Source: JADLGL01 sp963732865 (GTDB lineage: Bacteria; Pseudomonadota; Alphaproteobacteria; Rhizobiales; Kaistiaceae). Taken from it: a stretch of 64,000 nt of DNA. The notes under the pieces were generated by a model. That model worked only from the letters and a program-made list of their open reading frames with translations. It ran no database searches and was not told the DNA's origin. The stretch is taken from assembly GCA_963732865.1 (NCBI GenBank), contig CAVTBC010000004.1:186001-250000 (forward strand). Direction: 5' to 3'. The translations under genes were made by a program, and so were the position numbers. This document shows positions 34,992-44,672 of this stretch, piece after piece (positions within the stretch are counted from its first letter, which is position 1; each line of letters opens with the position of its first letter).

Positions 34992-35498
34992 GTGACTGAG
35001 CCAAGCACGCAAACCGCGACGGACGAGAGCCGGGGCTCCGCTGATGCAGCGGAACCGCTGGCGCGCTTCATCGAGCAGATGGGGGTCCTGTGCGAATACG
35101 ACAATATGTCAAGGATTTCCGGCCGGATGCTGGGGCTGCTTCTGGTTGAGGAAGGCGCCTTCAGTCTTCGCGAGCTGGCTGAGCGTCTGCAGGTCAGCCG
35201 CGGCAGCGTGTCGACCAATGCGCGGGCGTTGACCGAGATGGGCGTGATTGAGCGGGTGGCGAGGCCGGGAGACCGGCAGGACTACTACCAGCTCGCACGC
35301 AGCCCGTTCGAGAAGATGCTGGCGCGAATGGTGGCAGGGCTGCAACAAGGCGCCGCCGTGTTCGAAGAGGCCGCGCAGAATTTTCCGGCGGATCGTGAGG
35401 CGGCAAAGCTCAGGCTTCGGGCCATGGCCAAGTTTCACCGCGACGCCATCAAAACCATCACGGAACTGATCGCACGCTCCGCCGAACAGCGGCTCTAG
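34992..35498 (+). CDS. MarR/GbsR-family transcriptional regulator
   Basis: A 168-residue protein with a winged helix-turn-helix: FSLRELAERLQVSRGSVSTNARALTEMGVIERV (about 56-90), then the wing RPGDRQDYYQL and a C-terminal dimerisation helix. GTG start. It lies 43 nt after the operator-like repeat and 56 nt before the MmpL-type exporter, so it probably controls itself and the exporter in response to a small lipophilic ligand. Confidence 0.8.
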   Translation: MTEPSTQTATDESRGSADAAEPLARFIEQMGVLCEYDNMSRISGRMLGLLLVEEGAFSLRELAERLQVSRGSVSTNARALTEMGVIERVARPGDRQDYYQLARSPFEKMLARMVAGLQQGAAVFEEAAQNFPADREAAKLRLRAMAKFHRDAIKTITELIARSAEQRL

Positions 35499-35554
35499 CG
35501 CTTTTGCAACATGGGGCGCGCTGAAGCCGCCCAAGCTCATCTCAGGAGATTCCA

Positions 35555-37828
35555 GTGGCTGTCTACCTTTACCGGCTCGGCCGGTTCGCATTCCGCAATC
35601 GCTGGGCCGTGCTCGGTGTTTGGATCGTCTTGTTAATCGGGGCGGGGGTCGCCGCTCAGACCCTGAGCGGTCCGACGAGCGAGAGCTTCTCGCTGCCGGG
35701 AACACCGGCGCAGAACGCCTTCGACCTGATGGCCGAACGCGCGCCGGAAATGTCGCAGGGTGAAGGCGCCCGAGCCACATTCGTTTTCGCCGCCCCGGAA
35801 GGCGAGCAGATCACGGAACAGCAATATCAGGACGCGGTGGAGGCAACGCTCGACCAGCTGCGGAACTGGCCCGACAATGTTGCGACGATGCTGCCTGATC
35901 GGATTTCGGAAGAGCCGATCGAAGCAGACCAGATGCCTGTCCAAGTGCGCGATCCGTTCGAAACGAATTCGGTTTCGCCCAATGGGCGCGTCGCCCTCGC
36001 CGCCGTGCTCTTCAGCATCCAGGCCGGCGAAATCTCCCAGGATACGCGCGACTTCCTAGCGGCGGTCGGAGAACCGGCCCGAGCAGCCGGCCTTCAAGTT
36101 GAGGTCAGCGGCGATGCGTTGCAGCCGCCGTTCGATCAGCCGGCGAGCGAACTCATCGGCGTCGGCATTGCCGCAGTGGTGCTGACCCTCACCTTCGGTG
36201 CGCTGGTCGCGGCGGGCCTGCCGCTGATCAACGCGTTGTTCGGCGTCGGCATTGCGACGAGCCTCATCACCGCCGCGACCGGCTTCGTCGATCTGTCGCA
36301 GGAGACCAGCATTCTGGCGCTGATGCTCGGCCTTGCCGTGTCGATCGACTACGCGCTCTTCATCGTGTCGCGACATCGGGTCGAGATCGCCGCAGGGCGG
36401 TCGCTCGAGGAAGCGGCGGGCCGGGCGGTCGGCACCGCCGGCAACGCAGTCGTCTTCGCCGGAACGACCGTCATCGTCGCCCTTGCCGGCCTTTCCGTGG
36501 TCGGCATTCCGTTTCTCACCAACATGGCACTGGCGGCGGTCGTTGCCGTCCTCTTCGCTGTCCTCATCGCCATCTCGCTTCTGCCGGCCTTCCTGGGGAT
36601 TGCCGGCCGGTCCGTCCTCAGCCGCAAGATGCGGAAGGCGATGAAGGCCGGCGCGAACCTGGCGGAAATGCCGCCGGTGAAGCATGGCCTTGCCACGCGC
36701 TGGGGCCGCTTCGTCACCGGCCGGCCGTTGATCGTGGCCGTGGTTGCGATCGTCGGCCTCGCCGTCCTCGCCATTCCCGTGAAGGACCTCGAACTCGGCA
36801 TCCCCGGCGAAGAATCGGCGCCGGCCGATTCGACCCAGCGCAAGGCCTACGACCTCATCTCGGAGAATTTCGGAGCCGGCACCAACGGTCCGTTGTTGAT
36901 CGTCGTCGATATTCCCGAAGGTGTCCCGGGGCAGCCGGCGATGGGCGCGATCCGGGCGCAGCTTGCCGCCATGGATGGCGTCGCCTCGGTGGGTCCGCCG
37001 ACAGTCAACCAGGCCGGCAATCTCGGCATCCTGTCGGTGGTCCCGACCACCGGTCCGTCGTCGCAAGGCACGGCAGATCTCGTCCACGCCATCCGCAATT
37101 CGGCAGCCGAATGGCAGGCGCAAACCGGCGTTGCCGTGCATGTGACGGGCACCGCGGCGATCCTGATCGATGTGTCGGCAAAGCTCGGCAGCGCGCTCGT
37201 GCCCTATCTTATCGTCGTCGTCGGCCTCGCGCTCTTGCTGCTGCTGCTCGTGTTCCGTTCGATCGTTGTCCCGCTGAAGGCGACGCTCGGCTTCCTCCTC
37301 ACCATCGGGGCAACCTTCGGTGCCGTCGTTGCCGTGTTCCAGTGGGGCTGGCTCGCCGATCTCTTCGGCGTGAATCAGATCGGACCGATCCTTTCCTTCC
37401 TGCCGATCTTCATGATTGGCGTCGTGTTCGGTCTCGCCATGGACTACGAGTTCTTCCTCGTGACGCGCATGCGCGAGGAGTTCGTCCACGGCGCCAAGCC
37501 CAAGGATGCGGTGGTGAACGGCATCACTTTCTCGGGCCGGATCGTCACCGCCGCCGCGATCATCATGATCAGCGTCTTTCTCGGCTTCGTGCTCGGCGAC
37601 AATGCGACGATCAAATCGATCGGCTTTGCTATGGCCGTCGGCGTCGCCGTCGATGCCTTCATCGTCAGGCTGACGATAGTGCCGGCGGTGCTTGCGCTCC
37701 TCGGCCGTTCGGCATGGTGGATCCCGCGCTGGCTCGATCGCATCCTGCCCAATGTCGATGTCGAGGGCGAGCGCCTACGACGCCATATCGACAGCTCCGG
37801 CAAGCCCGAACCGCAGCCGGCCGAATAG
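35555..37828 (+). CDS. MMPL-family transporter
   Basis: A 757-residue RND exporter. It starts LGRFAFRNRWAVLGVWIVLLI, and has twelve predicted transmembrane helices in two blocks with the motifs SIDYALFIVSRHRVE and AMDYEFFLVTRMREE, which carry the proton-relay Asp of MmpL-type proteins. Good AGGAG ribosome site before the GTG start. This branch resembles actinobacterial MmpL proteins more than the two HpnN-like exporters nearby. It is cotranscribed with or just after the MarR-type gene and ends at a strong terminator. Confidence 0.85.
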   Translation: MAVYLYRLGRFAFRNRWAVLGVWIVLLIGAGVAAQTLSGPTSESFSLPGTPAQNAFDLMAERAPEMSQGEGARATFVFAAPEGEQITEQQYQDAVEATLDQLRNWPDNVATMLPDRISEEPIEADQMPVQVRDPFETNSVSPNGRVALAAVLFSIQAGEISQDTRDFLAAVGEPARAAGLQVEVSGDALQPPFDQPASELIGVGIAAVVLTLTFGALVAAGLPLINALFGVGIATSLITAATGFVDLSQETSILALMLGLAVSIDYALFIVSRHRVEIAAGRSLEEAAGRAVGTAGNAVVFAGTTVIVALAGLSVVGIPFLTNMALAAVVAVLFAVLIAISLLPAFLGIAGRSVLSRKMRKAMKAGANLAEMPPVKHGLATRWGRFVTGRPLIVAVVAIVGLAVLAIPVKDLELGIPGEESAPADSTQRKAYDLISENFGAGTNGPLLIVVDIPEGVPGQPAMGAIRAQLAAMDGVASVGPPTVNQAGNLGILSVVPTTGPSSQGTADLVHAIRNSAAEWQAQTGVAVHVTGTAAILIDVSAKLGSALVPYLIVVVGLALLLLLLVFRSIVVPLKATLGFLLTIGATFGAVVAVFQWGWLADLFGVNQIGPILSFLPIFMIGVVFGLAMDYEFFLVTRMREEFVHGAKPKDAVVNGITFSGRIVTAAAIIMISVFLGFVLGDNATIKSIGFAMAVGVAVDAFIVRLTIVPAVLALLGRSAWWIPRWLDRILPNVDVEGERLRRHIDSSGKPEPQPAE

Positions 37829-37834
37829 AAGACG

Positions 37835-37868
37835 GGAAAAGCCGCGGCGGAGTTCGCGGCTTTTCCTT
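37835..37868 (+). terminator. strong terminator after the MMPL transporter
   Basis: 12-bp arms GGAAAAGCCGCG / CGCGGCTTTTCC with an 8-nt loop and a T-rich descending arm. Confidence 0.85.
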
Positions 37869-37953
37869 GCCGTCCCGGTGGACGCTCGCCCACAGCATTC
37901 GGCATAATGGCCTGCAACGGCCTGCCAGGCCTATGAGGGACAGGGAGCGGCTG

Positions 37954-39896
37954 ATGACCAAGGTCTATCCGGTGATGCCGGACTGGGCGGCGCGCGCGTA
38001 TGTCGACCACGCAAAATACGAAGAAATGTACCGGCGCTCGCTTCAGGATCCCGATGGGTTCTGGACGGATCAGGCCCAGCGGATCAGCTGGATCAGGCCC
38101 TTCACCAAGGTGAAGAACACGAGTTTCGGACCGCCAGACGTCTCGATCAAATGGTTCGAAGACGGCGCCCTCAACCTGTCGGCCAATTGCATCGATCGGC
38201 ATCTACCGACCCGCGGCGAGCAGGTCGCGATCATCTGGGAAGGTGACGATCCGAAGGATCAGAAGTTCATCACCTATAGGCATCTCGCTGCGGAGGTGAA
38301 CCGTTTCGCCAATGTTCTGAAGGCGCGCGGTGTCAAGAAAGGCGACCGCGTCACGATCTACATGCCGATGATCCCGGAGGCGGCCTATGCGATGCTGGCC
38401 TGCGCCAGGATCGGCGCCATCCATTCCGTCGTCTTTGCCGGTTTCTCGCCGGAATCGCTGGCCGGCCGGATCAATGACTGCCGCTCGGACATCGTCATCA
38501 CCGCCGATGAGGGCATGCGTGCCGGCAAGACAGTGCCGCTCAAACGCAATACCGACGAGGCGATCGTCAAATGCGGCCATGAGGTTCGCACCATAGTCGT
38601 CCGCCGTACCGGCAATGACGTGCCCATGAAGGCGGGCCGTGACGGCTGGTATCATGACTTGGCTGCGGAAGTGTCGGACGAGTGCGAGCCGGAAGTGATG
38701 AATGCTGAGGACCCGCTGTTCATCCTCTACACGTCAGGGTCGACCGGGAAGCCAAAGGGCGTCCTGCACACGACCGGCGGCTACGCCGTGTGGACGGCGA
38801 TGACCCACGAACTCGTCTTCGACTATCATGAGGGCGACATCTATTGGTGCACCGCCGATGTCGGCTGGGTCACCGGGCACAGCTATATCGTCTACGGCCC
38901 GCTCGCCAATGGCGCGACGACGCTGATGTTCGAGGGCGTGCCGAACTATCCGACGCCGAGCCGTTTCTGGGATGTCGTCGACAAGCACAAGGTCAACATC
39001 TTCTACACGGCGCCGACGGCGATCCGGGCGCTGATGGGCGCCGGCGACGAGTTCGTCACGCGCACCTCGCGGGCCTCGCTACGCCTGCTTGGATCCGTCG
39101 GTGAGCCGATCAATCCGGAGGCCTGGGAGTGGTATCACCGCGTCGTCGGCGACGGCCGCTGCCCGATCATGGACACTTACTGGCAGACCGAGACCGGCGG
39201 CTTCGTCATCACGCCGCTGCCGGGCGCCTTTGCGCTGAAGCCCGGCTCGGCCAACCAGCCCTTCTTCGGCATCAAGCCGGCGATCGTCGACGCTGAAGGC
39301 AAGGTTCAGGAGGGGCCGACGCAGGGCAATCTCGTCATCACCAATTCCTGGCCGGGCCAGATGCGGACCGTGTTTGGCGACCACAAGCGCTTCGTCGAAA
39401 CCTATTTCTCGACCTATCCCGGCACCTATTTCACCGGCGATGGCTGCCGCCGCGACGAGGATGGCGACTATTGGATCACCGGCCGGGTCGATGACGTGCT
39501 CAACGTCTCAGGCCATCGGATGGGAACAGCCGAGATCGAATCGGCGCTGGTGGCGCATCCGAAAGTCTCCGAGGCCGCGGTCGTCGGCTATCCGCATCCG
39601 GTCAAGGGGCAGGGCATTTATGCCTATGTGACGCTGATGGCGGGCGAGAGCTGGTCGGACGCGTTGCAGCATGAGCTGAGCGATTGGGTGCGCAAGGAGA
39701 TCGGGCCGATCGCCAAGCCCGATCTGATGCAATATGCGCCGGGCTGCCGAAAACACGGTCGGGCAAGATCATGCGCCGCATCCTCCGGAAGATCGCCGAG
39801 GATCACCCCGATCAGCTCGGCGACACCTCGACTCTCGCCGATCCTGCCGTTGTCGACGAACTCGTCGCCAACCGCATGAACCGCGGGCCGGCCTAG
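37954..39896 (+). CDS. acs: acetyl-CoA synthetase, frame-broken near the C-terminus
   Basis: Adenylate-forming enzyme converting acetate, ATP and CoA to acetyl-CoA. The start MTKVYPVMPDWA has an AGGGAG site. Visible motifs: YTSGSTGKPKGV (P-loop), YWQTETGGF, and the hinge GRVDDVLNVSGHRMGTAEIES. Up to about 39745 the frame is continuous. Then LPKTRSGKIMRRILRKIAED, which carries the catalytic and acetylation-controlled Lys, continues in the frame ending at 39896. One base appears to be missing near 39749 (GGxCTG read as GGCTG). As written, the first frame runs to 39879 with a wrong tail lacking that Lys. A sequencing error is likely. Confidence 0.85.
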
Positions 39897-40123
39897 CCGT
39901 TCTTCGGCGTCAGGCGGCGGAACAGGCGGATCAGCTGCCAGACGGCAGCGAGGGCGATCACGACATACATGATCCGCGTCACGATGGTTGCCGGATCGTC
40001 GGCGAAGTCGCCGCCGAAGATGGTGGCGATCATGTCGAAGTCGAACAGGCCGACCAGCCCCCAATTCAGGCCGCCGATGATGACGATGAAGAGGGTCAGG
40101 GCGTTGAGGATTCTGATCGACAT
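39893..40123 (-). CDS. DUF378-family small membrane protein
   Basis: About 76 residues starting MSIRILNALTLFIVIIGG. Two transmembrane segments and the GGLNWGLVGLFDFD motif typical of DUF378, a widespread family of unknown function. Convergent with acs, whose frame-corrected end it meets. Confidence 0.8.
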   Translation of the reverse strand: MSIRILNALTLFIVIIGGLNWGLVGLFDFDMIATIFGGDFADDPATIVTRIMYVVIALAAVWQLIRLFRRLTPKNG

Positions 40124-40276
40124 GGGTCCGTCCACGTTTCGGCTGGCCGTCCCTTAGCCGATCTTCGCCCGGCGCTGAACCGGCTTGTCGGGTGAACGGC
40201 GGCTGAATGTCCGCTTCAGGCTGGGCTCAGGGCCTGCCTGGCAGTGTTGCTCCATCGTTTTCCGGGGCACACGAAC

Positions 40277-40420
40277 ATGTCGGCCGTCACCAAATTCACT
40301 CTCGCCGTTCTGACGCTCTTCACGCTGGGGATGGTCATCCACGATCCGCATGAGGCGCATCGCCCGCCGCAGCTTCGCGAAAGTGCCGTTCCCAGCCTCG
40401 TCCAGCAAATCGACGCCTAG
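40277..40420 (+). CDS. putative small membrane or secreted peptide
   Basis: A 47-residue frame (MSAVTKFTLAVLTLFTLGM start) with a hydrophobic N-terminus and a polar, His/Pro-rich tail, coded with G or C at most third positions like its neighbours. No strong ribosome site and no recognised family. The rest of the 387-nt gap at 40124-40510 shows no other feature. Confidence 0.4.
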   Translation: MSAVTKFTLAVLTLFTLGMVIHDPHEAHRPPQLRESAVPSLVQQIDA

Positions 40421-40510
40421 GCCGTTCCTCGCAACCGCCATCTTGTGGCGATCGTCCGGCATGCCCATCATTATGGCGCGGCCGGGCGATACCGGCCTTG
40501 GGATGTGAGG

Positions 40511-41443
40511 ATGATGAACACGCTTAAGACCGCCATTCTGCTGGCGTTCCTGACCGCCCTTTTCATGGGGGTCGGCTATCTGATCGGCGGCACCGGCGGC
40601 ATGGTGATCGCCTTCATCGTCGCGGCCGGGATCAATTTGTTCAGCTACTGGAATTCCGACAAGGTCGTCCTGCGCATGTATCATGCGCGGGAGGTCGATG
40701 CGCGCGAGGCCCCGGAGCTTTTCCGCATCGTGCAGAATGTCGCGACGCGCGCGAACCTGCCGTTGCCGCGCATCTATATCGTCGACAATCCGCAGCCCAA
40801 CGCCTTTGCCACCGGGCGCAATCCGCAAAACGCCGCCGTGGCGGCGACGACCGGCCTTTTGGCGCGCCTCGAGCCGGACGAGATCGAGGGCGTGATCGCA
40901 CATGAGATGGCGCATGTGCGCAATCACGACACGCTGACGATGACGATTACGGCGACGATCGCCGGCGCCATCTCGATGCTGGCCAATTTCGCCTTCTTCT
41001 TCGGCGGCGCGCGCAACAATTCGAACAACCCGGCAGGCTTTATCGGTATTCTCGTCGCCGCCATCTTCGCGCCGCTGGCGGCCGCGATGGTGCAAATGGC
41101 GATCAGCCGGACCCGGGAATATTCCGCCGACCGGACGGGCGCGGAAATTACCGGCAATCCCCGTGGCCTTGCATCGGCGCTGGCCAAGATCAGCAACGCC
41201 GCTATACACATTCCCAACCCGGACGCCGAGCGCAGGCCCGCGACGGCGCATATGTTCATCATCAATCCGCTCTCCGGGCAGCACATGGACAATCTCTTCT
41301 CCAGCCATCCCTCGACGGAGAACCGCATCGCCCGGCTGATGGAGATGGAGCGCAGCATGCCCGCCGCGTCTCGGCCGTCACGGCCGGTGACCCCGCCGCG
41401 GATCGGGCGCAGCGACGAACCGGCACGCGGCCCGTGGGGCTGA
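40511..41443 (+). CDS. htpX: protease HtpX homologue (membrane zinc metalloprotease)
   Basis: About 310 residues starting MMNTLKTAILLAF. Membrane-bound M48 peptidase that removes misfolded membrane proteins. The zinc motif HEMAH is at about residue 131, followed by VRNHDTLTMTITATIAGAI, and a hydrophobic block follows. The third zinc ligand is in REYSADRTGA. C-terminal MDNLFSSHPSTENRI is a family ending. It overlaps the GTG start of rsmB, so the two genes are coupled, a pair conserved in Rhizobiales. Confidence 0.94.
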   Translation: MMNTLKTAILLAFLTALFMGVGYLIGGTGGMVIAFIVAAGINLFSYWNSDKVVLRMYHAREVDAREAPELFRIVQNVATRANLPLPRIYIVDNPQPNAFATGRNPQNAAVAATTGLLARLEPDEIEGVIAHEMAHVRNHDTLTMTITATIAGAISMLANFAFFFGGARNNSNNPAGFIGILVAAIFAPLAAAMVQMAISRTREYSADRTGAEITGNPRGLASALAKISNAAIHIPNPDAERRPATAHMFIINPLSGQHMDNLFSSHPSTENRIARLMEMERSMPAASRPSRPVTPPRIGRSDEPARGPWG

Positions 41444-42771
41444 GCGCAAGGCAAGCATCGGACGTCAGCGGTAGTCCGGGCCTCGTTTCGAGGCAGGCGG
41501 CCACTGCGCTTCTTGCGCTGGTCCTCGGCGAAGGCCGACCGCTCGACGCGTGCCTGGAAGGCGCTGATTCGCCGCTTGCCGGCCTGCCCTCGCAGGATAG
41601 GGCGCTGACGCGGGCGATCGTTTCCACAGCACTGCGCCGGCACGGCCAGATCGAGGCCGCGCTCGGCACCCTCATCGAACGCAAGCTGCCGAAGAGCTGC
41701 GGTTCGCTGCCCTGGATCCTGCAGATCGCGGCAGCGCAACTTCTGTTCATGGACGTGCCCGACCACGCCGCGGTGTCGCTCGCGGTGCAGGCCGCCGAAG
41801 CCGACGGCAAAGCACGGCATTTCAAGGCGCTCGCCAATGGCGTTCTGCGCAATCTTATCCGCCAGCGTGACGAATTGCTGGCCGGTCAGAACGCGGCGCG
41901 GCTCAACACACCGGACTGGCTGTGGCGCCGCTGGTCGGCGGCCTATGGCGACGAAGGTGCGACGGCGATCGCGACTGCGCATCTTGAGGAAGCGCCGCTC
42001 GATTTGAGCGTGAATGGGGACGCCGCCGCTTGGGCGGAGCGCCTCGGCGGCACGCTTCTTCCCAACGGCACCGTGCGGTTGACCGCCAAGGGCCGGGTCG
42101 AAGCTCTGCCCGGCTATGGCGAAGGCGCATGGTGGGTGCAGGATGTGGCGGCGACGCTGCCGGTGCATCTGCTCGGCGACGTTGCCGGCAAGACGGTGCT
42201 CGATCTCTGCGCCGCTCCCGGCGGCAAGACGGCCCAGCTTGCTGCGGCCGGCGCGCAAGTTACTGCGGTGGACATCTCGGCGACCCGGCTGGCCCGCCTG
42301 AAGGCGAATCTCGCAAGGCTCCGGCTCAAGGCGGAGTGCGTCGTCTCCGATGCGATCGCCTTCGATCCCGGTCGAACCTATGACGCTGTCCTGCTCGACG
42401 CGCCTTGCTCGGCGACCGGGACGATCCGGCGTCATCCGGATATCGCCTGGCTCAAGGTGGATGCCGATATCGCGGCGCTCGCGGCGACGCAGCGGGCGCT
42501 CATCGAACGCGCCGCCGCTCTCGTCCGACCGGGCGGTACCCTCATCTTCGCCACCTGTTCGCTGGAGCCCGAGGAGGGTCTGGCGCAGGCGCGGGCGGCG
42601 GTGGACACGCTGCCGCTGGAACCCACGCCGATCGGCGCGGCGGAACTTCCTGGCCTCGCCTCCGGCGCGGTCGCCGAAGGTTGGCTGCGGACGCTGCCCT
42701 ATCTTCCGCCCGGCCCAGGAATCGCCGGCGGAATGGATGGGTTCTTCGCTGCCCGCTTCCGGCGGCGCTAG
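41434..42771 (+). CDS. rsmB: 16S rRNA (cytosine-C5)-methyltransferase
   Basis: A 445-residue enzyme expected to methylate C967 of 16S rRNA with SAM. An N-terminal NusB-like domain (about 20-150) is followed by a Rossmann methyltransferase domain: SAM motif VLDLCAAPGGKTAQL (about 255-270), catalytic-region LLDAPCSATGTIRRHPD, and the TCSLEPEE motif with the nucleophile Cys. The GTG start overlaps htpX. Lengths and motifs are typical. Confidence 0.93.
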   Translation: MGLSARQASDVSGSPGLVSRQAATALLALVLGEGRPLDACLEGADSPLAGLPSQDRALTRAIVSTALRRHGQIEAALGTLIERKLPKSCGSLPWILQIAAAQLLFMDVPDHAAVSLAVQAAEADGKARHFKALANGVLRNLIRQRDELLAGQNAARLNTPDWLWRRWSAAYGDEGATAIATAHLEEAPLDLSVNGDAAAWAERLGGTLLPNGTVRLTAKGRVEALPGYGEGAWWVQDVAATLPVHLLGDVAGKTVLDLCAAPGGKTAQLAAAGAQVTAVDISATRLARLKANLARLRLKAECVVSDAIAFDPGRTYDAVLLDAPCSATGTIRRHPDIAWLKVDADIAALAATQRALIERAAALVRPGGTLIFATCSLEPEEGLAQARAAVDTLPLEPTPIGAAELPGLASGAVAEGWLRTLPYLPPGPGIAGGMDGFFAARFRRR

Positions 42772-42865
42772 TCGTTGGGTTTTGCCCTGGCCGCCGCTAA
42801 ATTGCCTAAACTTTGGCGCCTTTGGTGATTCGTAGTGGCCGATGAAAATATGGATATGAGGCGGG

Positions 42866-44596
42866 ATGGCGGCTGAATCGACCGCCGCACGGCGTCGCGT
42901 CTGGTCTTTCGCGATGAGCGAAAGCATGCGCCGCCTTGCTCTCCGCTATCATCGCAGCATCATTTACCGGCCCCGCTATGCCGGGCCCACCCCGGACCGG
43001 CTGCTCATCGCTCCGACCGATTTGCGCACCGCCGACGCGACGCTGGCGCATGACATCTATGCCGGCCGCTTCGTGTTCAACGGGGTTGCGGTCGACGCCA
43101 GTGGCATCCCGATCTTCGCCGTCGAGCCGCCAAGCGAAGACTGGGCGCGCGAACTCCACGGCTTCGGCTGGTTGCGGCATCTGCGCGCCTCGGAGCTGCG
43201 CGTGTCGCGGTCGAATGCGCGGGCCCTCGTGCGCGACTGGATCCGTCAAGGATCGCGCAATCACCCGGTCGCGTGGGAACCGGAAATCATGGCGCGGCGG
43301 GTGATCTCGTGGCTGTCGCAATCGCCGCTCGTCCTCGAAGGCTGCGACCACGCCTTCTATCGCCGCTTCATCCGTTCGCTGACGGCGCAGATCAGGGCGC
43401 TCCGGCGCATTGCCCCCGACGGTCCGGCCGGCATGCCGCGGCTGACAATGATGGTGGCGGTCGCCGCCGCGGCTGTCGCGTTGCCGGATCAGGATCGCTT
43501 CCTGCGCCAGGCGGGCCGCCGGCTCGAGCTCGAATTGCAGGCGCAGATCCTGTCCGATGGCGGCCATATCAGCCGCAGCCCGGCAGCGATCCTCGAGATC
43601 CTCGCCGATCTCCTGCCACTGCGTCAGGCCTTTGCGGCGCGCGGCCTGCAGCCGCCGCCGGGCATGATCCAGGCGATCGACCGGATGATGCCGATGGTCC
43701 GCTTCTTCCGTCACGGTGACGGCGCGTTCGCTCGTTTCAACGGCACAAGCGATACCGCCGTCGATCTGATCGCGACCGTGCTTGCCTATGACGACGCTCG
43801 CGGCACGCCGATCATGAGCGCGCCGCACACCGGCTATGAACGCCTGACCGGCGGCACCAGCATCGTCATCATCGATACCGGCCGGCCGCCGCCGATCGCC
43901 ATCAGCGAGGACGCACACGCCGGCATTCTGTCCTTCGAGCTCAGCGCCGGCCCGCACCGCATCATCGTCAATTGCGGCAGCTGCAACGTCGAAGGTTCGC
44001 GCCTGCATCGCTTGTCGCGGACGACGGCGGCGCATTCGACGCTTACCGTCAATGACAGCTCCTCCTGCCGGTTTCTGATGGGCTCGGCGATGGCGCGGCG
44101 GCTCGGCGAGGTCATCATCGACGGGCCACATGAAGTGAAGGCGGAGCGGGCGGTTGACGAGGATGGCGCGCATTTTGTGATCGCCAGCCATGACGGTTTT
44201 GCCGAGCGCTTCGGGCTGACGCATGAACGGCGGATCAAGCTATCGCCCAGCGGGCATCGCCTTGACGGCATCGACCGGCTGCTGCCGGCGCGCGGCGGGC
44301 GGATGAGCCGCGGCGCCAAGAACGAATATGCGATCCGCTTCCACCTTCACCCCAATGTCGTGGCGCGGCTCATGAACGAGCCCGGGCATGTCCAGCTGGA
44401 ACTGCCGGACGGGGAAACCTGGCAATTCGCGGCGGACCAGGAGGTGACGCTGGAGGAGAGCATCTTCTTCTCGGAGACGCATGGAAATCTGCGGACGACC
44501 CAGATGGTGATCCTCGGCCGCCCGCAGAACCGGGATAGCGTCGCCTGGTGGTTGCAGCGGACAGGGCTGTCGGCACGCAATCGTGCCGCAGGATGA
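42866..44596 (+). CDS. heparinase II/III family protein
   Basis: A 576-residue protein with the pattern of bacterial heparinase II/III-like lyases: an N-terminal alpha-helical toroid (ISWLSQSPLVLEGCD, HISRSPAAILEILADLLPLRQAF) and a beta-sandwich C-terminal part (DGFAERFGLTHERRIKLSP). In Rhizobiales this gene sits between rsmB and purH, as here, and its substrate is unknown. No signal peptide is apparent. It may act on cell-surface polysaccharide. Confidence 0.85.
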   Translation: MAAESTAARRRVWSFAMSESMRRLALRYHRSIIYRPRYAGPTPDRLLIAPTDLRTADATLAHDIYAGRFVFNGVAVDASGIPIFAVEPPSEDWARELHGFGWLRHLRASELRVSRSNARALVRDWIRQGSRNHPVAWEPEIMARRVISWLSQSPLVLEGCDHAFYRRFIRSLTAQIRALRRIAPDGPAGMPRLTMMVAVAAAAVALPDQDRFLRQAGRRLELELQAQILSDGGHISRSPAAILEILADLLPLRQAFAARGLQPPPGMIQAIDRMMPMVRFFRHGDGAFARFNGTSDTAVDLIATVLAYDDARGTPIMSAPHTGYERLTGGTSIVIIDTGRPPPIAISEDAHAGILSFELSAGPHRIIVNCGSCNVEGSRLHRLSRTTAAHSTLTVNDSSSCRFLMGSAMARRLGEVIIDGPHEVKAERAVDEDGAHFVIASHDGFAERFGLTHERRIKLSPSGHRLDGIDRLLPARGGRMSRGAKNEYAIRFHLHPNVVARLMNEPGHVQLELPDGETWQFAADQEVTLEESIFFSETHGNLRTTQMVILGRPQNRDSVAWWLQRTGLSARNRAAG

Positions 44597-44672
44597 AGCC
44601 ATGCCAAATCATTTGATCGACGGCGGAATCGTGCTATCCGCCCAGCATTCCCGCTAATCGCCGGACGTCGCG

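Noticed and set aside
36056..37489. 477-codon minus-strand frame inside the MMPL gene
   Set aside because: Antisense shadow, dominated by Asp/Glu/Arg/His, no recognisable domain.
40924..42927. 667-codon open frame on the minus strand across htpX and rsmB
   Set aside because: Antisense to two well-conserved genes; high GC keeps antisense frames open. The translated sequence shows no domain and is rich in Arg/Gly/His.
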